A program made the position numbers and the translations under genes. The notes beneath the pieces are model-generated. The model had not been told where the DNA came from. It ran no database searches and was given only the letters and a program-made list of their open reading frames with translations. DNA of 9,798 nt, taken from the NCBI GenBank assembly GCA_023423855.1, contig JAFAEU010000362.1, positions 1-9,798 on the forward strand. Reading direction: 5' to 3'. Source of the DNA: Pseudomonadota bacterium (GTDB lineage Bacteria; Pseudomonadota; Gammaproteobacteria; Xanthomonadales; Xanthomonadaceae). This document shows, piece after piece, positions 1 to 6,696 of this stretch (positions within the stretch are counted from its first letter, which is position 1; each line of letters begins with the position of its first letter).

Positions 1-651
<651 letters not shown>

Positions 652-827
652 GTCGGAAGTATGCGCCCGCCCGCCGGGGTGGCGCAGCCGCGGGTCGGCT
701 GAAGCGGATCGGCGTGTTCCACTGCATCGATGATCCACGCGTGCCGCGCGGCTGTTCGGTGGTCGCGCTCCCGCAGGAGACTGCCTTGCAGGAGCGCCTC
801 CAGGCGCGAGGGCTCTGCCGGCAGGCC
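652..827. other. Gap between fdhD and the DUF885 gene, with a decayed REP
   Basis: No coding region is supported here. The right part holds a degenerate copy of the GTAG-type REP arm (787-813), including the small palindrome GCGCC-TCCA-GGCGC at 794-807. Immediately to its left (about 757-776), GGTCGCG followed by CTCCCGCAG resembles the opposite REP arm with its internal hairpin deleted. No T-tract terminator for the DUF885 gene and no convincing fdhD promoter could be identified. Confidence 0.5.
787..813 (+). repeat. Degenerate solitary GTAG-type REP arm
   Basis: Aligning this stretch with the 3' arm of the REP pair at 4661-4738 (read on the minus strand there) shows four differences in about 26 positions. 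The core AGGAGCGCC-TCCAGGCGCG is kept, and the GTAG tip has become GCAG. It is a third, decayed member of the same repeat family, located just downstream of the DUF885 stop codon, where it could act as a 3'-end hairpin on the minus-strand transcript. Confidence 0.55.
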
Positions 828-2645
828 TCAGTCGATCGGCTCGTCCAGCAGCAACTGTCGCGCGAAGCGCACCGGCGGCGCGCCGTAGGACAGCATGCCG
901 TCGTGGTAGGCCTTGAGGTTGAACGCCTCGCCCTGTTTCGCCTCGGCCGCCTTGCGCGCGTCGAAGTGCTCCTGCGCGCCGACGAAGTAGGTGGCCAGCT
1001 GGGTCGAGGACAGCTGCGCGCGGATCCACTTGCCATCGGCCTCGCTCTGCTGCTGGAAGGTCTGGCGCACCATCAGGTCCATCGCCTGCTCCTTGCTCCA
1101 GTTGTCGACGTGCAGGCCCTGGTCGAGGATCGCGTTGGCCACCGCGCGCGCGTAGAACTTGAGCTGCATCAGCCGGAACAGCGGGTCGTTGTCGAGGTAG
1201 CCGGCGTCGGCCAGGACCCGTTCGGTGTACACCGCCCAACCTTCGGCGAACGGGCCGGAGCGGAACACCGCGCGCAGCGTCGACGGGAACCGCGCCGAGT
1301 GCGCGCCCTCGAGGTAGTGGCCGGGCATCGCCTCGTGGATGGTCAGCACGTGGATCAGGCGCTTGTTGTACTCGCGCAGGAACGAATCGACCTGGGCGTC
1401 GTTCCAGTCGTCGGGGATCGGCGAGATCGCGTAGTAGGTGTCCAGGCCCTTGTCGAGCGGGCCGGGCGAATCGGCATAGGCGACCGAGAAGCCGCGCTGG
1501 AATTCCGGCATCAGGATGATCTTGACCGGATCGTCGGGCACGGTGACGAGGTCCTTCTCGCGCACGAACTTCGTCGCGACCTCGAGCGTGTACTTGGCGA
1601 AGTCGACGACTTCCTCGCGCGCGGGCCTGTCGGCGTAGGCCAGTTCCATCGCCGCCTCGATCGCCCTCTGCTTCTCGTCTTCGGTGGGCGCATCCGGCGT
1701 CTCCGGCGCATCGGCCCGGCCCGCCAGCACGGTCTTCGCGACGCCATACATCTCGTCGCGGATGCGCCCGAGCTCGGCCTCGGCGCGCTGGCGGATCTCC
1801 TGCCGCGACAGCGAGGAGTTCAGCGCGTACCGGAGTTTCTGGTCGTACAGCGCGGCGCCGATGCGGAAGTTGCCCTTCGCGTTCGGGACCAGCACGCCGT
1901 CGAGCCACTTCTGGTGCTCCTCGACCGCGTCGCGCAGCGTGGCGACCGCCGCGTCGAGGCGCTTGCGATCCTCGCCCTGCAGCTGATCGGCGTTGGGGGT
2001 GATGAAGGTGTCGACCAGGGTGAGCACGCCCTTGTTCTGCTTCGCGACGGTGTCGGCGTGGGCCTTGGGCACGCGCGCCGGGTCGAGGCTTGCGCGCGCC
2101 TGCGCGAGCAGGGCGGGGATCTTCTCCATGCGCGCCGTCGCGGACTTGAGGCGTTCCGGCATCGGCGCGAACTCGCGCGCCATCAGGCCGTAGATCGCGC
2201 CGCCGGCGAGGCCGCTGTAGGTCTGCGGATCCCAGGCCCAGCTTTGCAGGGTTTCGGCGTCCCAGAGGGCGTATTCGAGCTGGTTGCGCAGGATCTTCGC
2301 GTCGACCTGGTTCTCGCGCGAGAGCCTGGTCGCGTCGATGGCGTCGAGTTCGGCGAGGAAGCGCCGGTTGAACTCGACGGCCTTGCGCCGGCCCGCTTCG
2401 CCGACGTCGTCGAGTTCGGCGTCGAAGCGATGGTCGCCGATCTGGGTCGCCGCCACCGGCGACAGCGCGAGCGACTGGTCGAGGTAGCGGCCGGACAGGT
2501 CGGCGAACGCGGCGTCCGGCTGCGACGCGGCGGCGGTTTCATTCGCATTCGCGGCCGGCGGCGCGGCGGCGGGCGGCGGCGCTTCGCCCCGGCAGGCGGC
2601 GAGGGAGACGGTCAGCAGCGCGACGGCGAGCAGGGAAGGGCGCAT
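828..2645 (-). CDS. DUF885-family lipoprotein, putative metallopeptidase-like
   Basis: This 605-residue protein belongs to the DUF885 family, whose members carry an HExxPGH signature and are thought, mostly without biochemical proof, to be zinc-dependent hydrolases. The N-terminus from the ATG at 2645 is a lipoprotein signal: a short basic start, a hydrophobic stretch LLAVALLTVSLAAC, and the lipobox cysteine C18. An Ala/Pro-rich linker follows (to about residue 40). This supports the start over an in-frame ATG at 2744. Seen in the C-terminal half: HEAMPGH at residues 437-443 and an AEGWAVYTE segment with E468, a plausible metal-binding set. Lack of Asp at lipoprotein position +2 (C-R-G) suggests outer-membrane anchoring, periplasmic face. 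It is divergent from tldD1; a -10-like TATGCT lies at 2684-2679 on its strand. Function and substrate are unknown; a peptidase role is inference, interesting beside another peptidase locus. Confidence 0.9.
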   Translation of the reverse strand: MRPSLLAVALLTVSLAACRGEAPPPAAAPPAANANETAAASQPDAAFADLSGRYLDQSLALSPVAATQIGDHRFDAELDDVGEAGRRKAVEFNRRFLAELDAIDATRLSRENQVDAKILRNQLEYALWDAETLQSWAWDPQTYSGLAGGAIYGLMAREFAPMPERLKSATARMEKIPALLAQARASLDPARVPKAHADTVAKQNKGVLTLVDTFITPNADQLQGEDRKRLDAAVATLRDAVEEHQKWLDGVLVPNAKGNFRIGAALYDQKLRYALNSSLSRQEIRQRAEAELGRIRDEMYGVAKTVLAGRADAPETPDAPTEDEKQRAIEAAMELAYADRPAREEVVDFAKYTLEVATKFVREKDLVTVPDDPVKIILMPEFQRGFSVAYADSPGPLDKGLDTYYAISPIPDDWNDAQVDSFLREYNKRLIHVLTIHEAMPGHYLEGAHSARFPSTLRAVFRSGPFAEGWAVYTERVLADAGYLDNDPLFRLMQLKFYARAVANAILDQGLHVDNWSKEQAMDLMVRQTFQQQSEADGKWIRAQLSSTQLATYFVGAQEHFDARKAAEAKQGEAFNLKAYHDGMLSYGAPPVRFARQLLLDEPID

Positions 2646-2678
2646 GGAGGCATTGGATCCTGAACGGGCTTGGCGCAA

Positions 2679-2684
2679 AGCATA
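2679..2684 (-). promoter_or_regulatory. Possible -10 box for the DUF885 gene
   Basis: On the minus strand TATGCT lies about 33 nt before the ATG at 2645. It matches TATAAT at four of six positions. No convincing -35 box was found at 16-18 nt spacing, so this is a weak call. It would place this gene's promoter about 45 nt from the divergent tldD1 promoter block. Confidence 0.3.
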
Positions 2685-2728
2685 GCGCGGTGTCGCGCTG
2701 TCGCTGCGATGGCATGCGTGTGGGCGCA

Positions 2729-2775
2729 CCGTGCCGAAAGTCATTTGCGTCGATCCGGCGCGGAGGCAAGAATCG
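2729..2775 (+). promoter_or_regulatory. tldD1 promoter block, duplicated upstream of tldD2
   Basis: A 47-nt block is shared with 4904-4950. It has an identical 21-nt left part (containing GTGCCGAAAGTCATTTGCG), a variable 16-nt middle, and an identical right part GCAAGAATCG, with exactly the same spacing in both copies. Within it TTGCGT (2745-2750), a 17-nt spacer and AAGAAT (2768-2773) form a plausible sigma70-type promoter. The conserved sequence left of the -35 box may be an activator or repressor site. Predicted leader to the TTG start is roughly 220 nt. The promoter reading is inference; the sequence identity and spacing are seen. Confidence 0.55.
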
Positions 2776-2859
2776 ACCTTGGGTGTCGTGCGGGTCCGCG
2801 CGTTGCCTGGTCCCGCATTGCGGTTCCGTTCGCGGCACTAGGGAACTTCGAAAGACCAT

Positions 2860-2949
2860 CGTCACTTCCGCGAAGGCGGGAGTCCATGGGTCTTTTGCCC
2901 GTCCACGATCAGCGGATCGAGCGTCATCCCGGCGAAAGCCGGGATGACG
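2860..2949 (+). repeat. GTCATTCC-type intergenic repeat with perfect hairpin in the tldD1 leader
   Basis: Two related units lie here: CGTCACTTCCGCGAAGGCGG from 2860 and, from 2922, a perfect hairpin. In that hairpin GTCATCCCGGC (2923-2933) pairs over 11 bp with GCCGGGATGAC (2938-2948) around a GAAA loop. Translated, the family gives spurious peptides of the WIPAFAGMT type, a hallmark of this repeat. It belongs to the same family as 9429-9513. It sits between the predicted tldD1 promoter and the start codon, 50 nt from the latter, so it would be transcribed as part of the leader. tldD2 lacks it. Confidence 0.7.
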
Positions 2950-2985
2950 AGCGAAAAAGCCGGTTGTTCGAGGTTCCCGCAGCAC

Positions 2986-2990
2986 AGGAG
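2986..2990 (+). promoter_or_regulatory. Shine-Dalgarno site fixing the TTG start of tldD1
   Basis: AGGAG ends 8 nt before the TTG at 2999. With the twin-arginine signal starting at residue 3, it decides this start although TTG is a rare initiator. Confidence 0.75.
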
Positions 2991-2998
2991 ATACGGCC

Positions 2999-4630
2999 TT
3001 GCAACGACGCGATTTCCTCGCCCTCGGTGGCCTCGGGCTGGGCGGGCTGGCATTGCCGCCGCTGGTCGGCAAGGCGATCGCGGCCGAGCAGCTGGTGTCG
3101 ACACTCGATGTCGCCATCAAGAAGCCGCTGGCCGACGCCGCGCTGCAGGCCGCGACCGGCGCCGGCGCCAGCTACTGCGACGTGCGCATCGGGCGCTACC
3201 TGCAGCAGTCGCTGCAGACCCGCGAGGACCGGGTCGAGAACGTGGTCAACACTGAATCGACCGGCGTCGGTGTGCGCGTGCTCGCCGACGGCGCCTGGGG
3301 CTTCGCGGCAACCAACGGACTGACCGCGGATTCAGTGGCCGAAGCCGCGCTCCGCGCGGTGGCGATCGCGCGCGCCAACGCGAAGATCCAGGACGGAAAG
3401 GTGCAACTGGCGCCAGTGCAGGGCGTGGGCGAGGTGTCGTGGCGGACGCCGATCCGCAGGAACGGCATGGAAGTGCCGGTGAAGGAGAAGGTCGATCTGC
3501 TGCTGTCGGTCAATGCCGCCGCGCTGCAGGCGGGCGCGAGTTTCGTCAACTCGCAGATGTTCCTGGTCAACGAGCAGAAGTACTTCGCCAGCACCGACGG
3601 GTCCTACATCGACCAGGACGTGCACCGCATCTGGACGCCGTTCACGGTGACGGCGGTGGACAAGGCCAGCGGCAGGTTCCGCACGCGCAACGGCCTGTCC
3701 TCGCCCGCCGGCATGGGCTACGAGTTCCTGGAGGCGGACCCCGCGCAGCGCTTCGAGCTGCCCGGCGGCGTGGTCGCCTACGGCCTGTCCTACGACATGC
3801 GCGAGGACGCGATCGCGGCGGCGAAGCAGGCGCAGGAGAAGCTGAAGGCGCCGTCGGTGAAGCCGGGCAAGTACGACCTGGTGATCGATCCGAGCAACCT
3901 GTTCCTGACGATCCACGAGAACGTCGGCCATCCGCTGGAGCTCGACCGCGTGCTCGGCTACGAGGCCAACTACGCGGGTACCAGCTTCGCCACGCTCGAC
4001 AAGCGCGGCTCGTTCCGCTGGGGCAGCGACCTCGTCAACCTGTACGCCGACAAGACCCGGCCCGGCAGCCTCGGCGCAGTCGGCTACGACGACGAGGGCG
4101 TGAAGTGCAAGCGCTGGGACCTGGTGAAGGACGGCATCCTGGTCGACTACCAGTCGGTCCGTGACCAGGCGCACATCCTCGGCAAGACCGAATCCGACGG
4201 CTGCTGCTATGCCGATTCGTGGTCGAGCGTGCAGTTCCAGCGCATGCCGAACGTCTCGCTGGCGCCGGGCAAGGCGCCGCTGACGGTCGCGGACATGATC
4301 CGCGGCGTGGAACGCGGGCTCTACGTCCACGGCCGCGGCTCCTATTCGATCGACCAGCAGCGCTACAACGCGCAGTTCGGCGGACAGCTGTTCTACGAGA
4401 TCCGCAACGGCGAGGTCGCGGGCCTGGTCGAGGACGCGGCCTACCAGATCCGCACGCCGGAGTTCTGGAACGGCTGCGTCGCGATCTGCGATGAGCGCGA
4501 TTTCCGCCTCGGCGGGTCGTTCTTCGACGGCAAGGGCCAGCCGAGCCAGGTCTCGGCGGTGTCGCACGGCGCCAGCACGGCGCGCTTCGACGGCCAGAAC
4601 GTCATCAATACCGCGCGATCGCTCGGATGA
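2999..4630 (+). CDS. Tat-signal TldD-family metallopeptidase, copy 1
   Basis: TldD proteins pair with TldE/PmbA to form a zinc peptidase that degrades unfolded peptides and trims peptide precursors such as microcin B17. This 543-residue copy is longer than cytoplasmic TldD (about 480) because of an N-terminal twin-arginine signal: RRDFL at residues 3-7, a glycine-rich hydrophobic run, and likely cleavage near AIA-A (28-29). Next come an N-terminal TldD/PmbA domain (about 58-125), a central domain (about 150-275) and the C-terminal domain holding HENVGH at 306-311 (HExxxH; H306, E307, H311). In the C-terminal segment FFDGKGQP (from 508) the residue before GK is D510, where classical TldD has the metal-binding Cys (CGK); C493 and C497 lie just upstream. 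TTG start with AGGAG. It has its own promoter block and ends 30 nt before a REP pair. Location and partner are inferred; no substrate gene is visible. Confidence 0.93.
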   Translation: MQRRDFLALGGLGLGGLALPPLVGKAIAAEQLVSTLDVAIKKPLADAALQAATGAGASYCDVRIGRYLQQSLQTREDRVENVVNTESTGVGVRVLADGAWGFAATNGLTADSVAEAALRAVAIARANAKIQDGKVQLAPVQGVGEVSWRTPIRRNGMEVPVKEKVDLLLSVNAAALQAGASFVNSQMFLVNEQKYFASTDGSYIDQDVHRIWTPFTVTAVDKASGRFRTRNGLSSPAGMGYEFLEADPAQRFELPGGVVAYGLSYDMREDAIAAAKQAQEKLKAPSVKPGKYDLVIDPSNLFLTIHENVGHPLELDRVLGYEANYAGTSFATLDKRGSFRWGSDLVNLYADKTRPGSLGAVGYDDEGVKCKRWDLVKDGILVDYQSVRDQAHILGKTESDGCCYADSWSSVQFQRMPNVSLAPGKAPLTVADMIRGVERGLYVHGRGSYSIDQQRYNAQFGGQLFYEIRNGEVAGLVEDAAYQIRTPEFWNGCVAICDERDFRLGGSFFDGKGQPSQVSAVSHGASTARFDGQNVINTARSLG

Positions 4631-4660
4631 ATCATCCGGGGGCATTCCCCGCCGCTTGCC

Positions 4661-4738
4661 CCTGTAGGAGCGGCTTCAGCCGCGACCGGGCGTTCGATGG
4701 TCCGGGATGGCGGTCGCGCCTGAAGGCGCTCCTACAGG
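4661..4738. repeat. GTAG-type REP pair (BIME-like), copy 1
   Basis: The two 28-nt arms (4661-4688 and 4711-4738) are inverted copies with two differences. Each arm also folds on itself: GCGGCT-TC-AGCCGC at 4670-4683 and GCGCCT-GA-AGGCGC at 4716-4729. The two differences between the arms are exactly compensatory within these small hairpins. The sequence fits the GTAG-headed REP families known from Stenotrophomonas and relatives, which are moved by RAYT (REP-associated) transposases; no such gene lies in the window. Lying just after the tldD1 stop, it probably caps that mRNA or reduces read-through into tldD2. Confidence 0.85.
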
Positions 4739-4844
4739 GAACATCTAAAAATTGTCATTTCGAGCGTAGCGAGAAATCCAGGTGCTTGAAGAACAAGATT
4801 TCTCACTGCATTCGAAATGACAGATTCGGGGTTTTTAGCGGTTC
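4739..4844. mobile_element. MITE-like 106-bp element with flanking 8-bp direct repeat
   Basis: The element begins GAACATCTAAAAA and ends TTTTTAGCGGTTC, giving 13-bp terminal inverted repeats with two mismatches. Inside lies a second imperfect inverted pair starting TGTCATTTCGAGCG (4753-4778) and ending with its counterpart at 4797-4822. Directly outside on both sides is the same octamer CCTACAGG (4731-4738 and 4845-4852), which looks like a target-site duplication. The left octamer is the tip of the preceding REP pair. The element is far too short to code for a transposase and is A/T-richer than its surroundings. Caveat: CCTACAGG is the standard REP tip, so the right copy could instead be a remnant of another REP. 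Confidence 0.6.
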
Positions 4845-4903
4845 CCTACAGGGCGCGACAAGGGTTCATTCCATGACGACAGCACGCGAGCCCAACACGC
4901 GAC

Positions 4904-4950
4904 CCGTGCCGAAAGTCATTTGCGCGACGTGGGCGGGGGCGCAAGAATCG
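4904..4950 (+). promoter_or_regulatory. tldD2 promoter block (copy of the tldD1 block)
   Basis: This is the second copy of the 47-nt block at 2729-2775, with the same 21-nt and 10-nt identical ends and the same 16-nt gap. TTGCGC (4920-4925), a 17-nt spacer and AAGAAT (4943-4948) give the same predicted promoter. The predicted start of transcription lies about 85 nt before the TTG, a shorter leader than in tldD1. Because the spacer has diverged while the ends have not, selection on the ends is plausible. Confidence 0.55.
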
Positions 4951-5028
4951 GGAGCCACGTGATTCCGTGCCGGCGCCGTCGCATCGCGCCTGCCCCCGAC
5001 CCCCTGGCCACCGCGTGGCGACCACCCT

Positions 5029-5034
5029 GGAGAG
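5029..5034 (+). promoter_or_regulatory. Shine-Dalgarno site fixing the TTG start of tldD2
   Basis: GGAGAG ends 6 nt before the TTG at 5041. The start is confirmed by the near-identical N-terminus of the paralogue, including the RRDFL Tat motif. Confidence 0.7.
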
Positions 5035-5040
5035 ACAGTC

Positions 5041-6675
5041 TTGCAACGACGCGACTTCCTGGCCCTGAGCGGCCTTGGCATGGGCAGCCTGGCGCTGCCG
5101 TCCTTCCTCGGCAAGGCGATCGCGGCCGAGCAACTGGTGTCGACACTCGACGTCGCGATCAAGAAGCAACTCGCCGACGCCGCGCTGCAGGCCGCGACCG
5201 GCGCCGGCGCCAGCTACTGCGACGTGCGCATCGGGCGCTACCTGCGCCAGTTCGTGATGACGCGCGAGGACAAGGTCCAGAACGTGGTCAACACCGAATC
5301 AACCGGCATCGGCGTGCGCGTGATCGCCGACGGCGCCTGGGGCTTCGCGGCGACCAACGGCCTGTCGAACGATTCCGTGGCCGAGGCCGCGCGCCGCGCG
5401 GTAGCGATCGCGCGTGCCAACGCGAAGATCCAGAGCGAAAAGGTGCAGCTGGCGCCGGTGAAGGGCGTGGGCGAGGTGTCGTGGCGGACGCCGATCCGCA
5501 AGAACGCGATGGAGGTGCCGATCAAGGACAAGGTCGAGTTGTTGCTGTCGGTCAACGCCGCGGCCACCGGCGCCGGCGCCAACTTCGTCAACTCGACGCT
5601 GTTCCTGGTCAACGAGCAAAAGTATTTCGCCAGCACCGACGGCTCCTACATCGACCAGGACGTGCACCGCATCTGGGCGCCGTTCACCGTGACCGCGATC
5701 GACAAGGCCAGCGGCAAGTTCCGCACCCGCGACGGGCTGTCGGCGCCGGCGGGGCTGGGCTACGAATACCTCGACGGCGACGCCTCGCAGAAGTTCGTCT
5801 CGCCCAACGGCGTGGTCAACTACGGCCTGTCCTACGACATGCGCGAGGACGCCATCGCGGCGGCCAAGCAGGCGCAGGAGAAGCTGAAGGCGCCGTCGGT
5901 GAAGCCGGGCAAGTACGACCTGGTGCTCGATCCCTCGCATACCTGGCTGACGATCCACGAATCGGTCGGCCACCCGCTGGAGCTCGACCGCGTGCTCGGC
6001 TACGAGGCCAACTACGCCGGCACCAGCTTCGCCACGCTCGACAAGCGCGAGGCGAAGTTCCGCTACGGCAGCGACAAGGTCACCCTGTTCGCCGACAAGA
6101 CGCAGCCCGGCAGCCTCGGCGCGGTCGGCTACGACGACGAGGGCGTGAAGTGCAAGCGCTGGGACCTGGTGAAGGACGGCATCCTGGTCGACTACCAGAC
6201 CATCCGCGACCAGGCCCACATCGTCGGCAAGACCGAGTCCGACGGCTGCTGCTACGCCGACTCGTGGTCGAGCGTGCAGTTCCAGCGCATGGCCAACGTG
6301 TCGCTGGCCGCGGGCAGCGACAAGCTGTCGGTGGCCGACATGGTCAAGGACGTGGAGAACGGCATCTACATCATCGGCGACGGCTCGTTCTCGATCGACC
6401 AGCAGCGCTACAACGCGCAGTTCGGCGGGCAGCTGTTCTACGAGATCAAGAATGGCGCGATCACGCGGATGATCGAGGACGTGGCCTACCAGATCCGCAC
6501 GCCGGAATTCTGGAATGCCTGCTCGGCGGTCTGCGACGACAGCGACTACCGCATGGGTGGCTCGTTCTTCGACGGCAAGGGCCAGCCCGGCCAGGTGTCG
6601 GCGGTCTCGCACGGATCCAGCACGGCGCGCTTCGACGGCGTCAACGTCATCAACACCGCCCGTTCGCTCGGCTGA
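5041..6675 (+). CDS. Tat-signal TldD-family metallopeptidase, copy 2
   Basis: This 544-residue paralogue of the preceding gene is similar over its whole length, by eye roughly four residues in five identical. It carries the same Tat signal (RRDFL at 3-7, AIA near 26-28), the same three-domain build and the metal motif HESVGH at 306-311 (H306, E307, H311). It also has Asp (D511) in place of the classical CGK cysteine near the C-terminus, with cysteines at about 494 and 498 in the order C-x3-C as in copy 1. It differs mainly in the signal, around residues 67-70, at 250-262, just before HExxxH (HTW instead of NLF) and around 430-450, which suggests altered substrate or partner specificity. It starts with TTG behind GGAGAG, has its own promoter block, and is followed after 21 nt by the TldE-like gene, so this copy is the one most tightly co-expressed with the partner subunit. 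Confidence 0.93.
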   Translation: MQRRDFLALSGLGMGSLALPSFLGKAIAAEQLVSTLDVAIKKQLADAALQAATGAGASYCDVRIGRYLRQFVMTREDKVQNVVNTESTGIGVRVIADGAWGFAATNGLSNDSVAEAARRAVAIARANAKIQSEKVQLAPVKGVGEVSWRTPIRKNAMEVPIKDKVELLLSVNAAATGAGANFVNSTLFLVNEQKYFASTDGSYIDQDVHRIWAPFTVTAIDKASGKFRTRDGLSAPAGLGYEYLDGDASQKFVSPNGVVNYGLSYDMREDAIAAAKQAQEKLKAPSVKPGKYDLVLDPSHTWLTIHESVGHPLELDRVLGYEANYAGTSFATLDKREAKFRYGSDKVTLFADKTQPGSLGAVGYDDEGVKCKRWDLVKDGILVDYQTIRDQAHIVGKTESDGCCYADSWSSVQFQRMANVSLAAGSDKLSVADMVKDVENGIYIIGDGSFSIDQQRYNAQFGGQLFYEIKNGAITRMIEDVAYQIRTPEFWNACSAVCDDSDYRMGGSFFDGKGQPGQVSAVSHGSSTARFDGVNVINTARSLG

Positions 6676-6696
6676 CCGGCACAGGAGACCCGATAG

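Noticed and set aside
2645..2744. Upstream in-frame ATG (2744) as start of the DUF885 protein
   Set aside because: It would put 33 residues before the lipoprotein signal and would overlap the conserved promoter block; the ATG at 2645 gives a textbook lipobox N-terminus.
3332..4645. Minus-strand open frame (437 residues) opposite tldD1
   Set aside because: Mirrors the antisense frame under tldD2, as expected when two similar genes share codon bias; it has no start signal or domain.
4627..4962. Small plus-strand frame of 111 residues, Cys-containing, between the two tldD genes; considered as a peptide substrate/precursor
   Set aside because: It translates straight through the REP pair and the MITE-like element (CRSGFSRD and CHFERSEKS are typical repeat translations), overlaps the tldD1 stop, and has no ribosome binding site.
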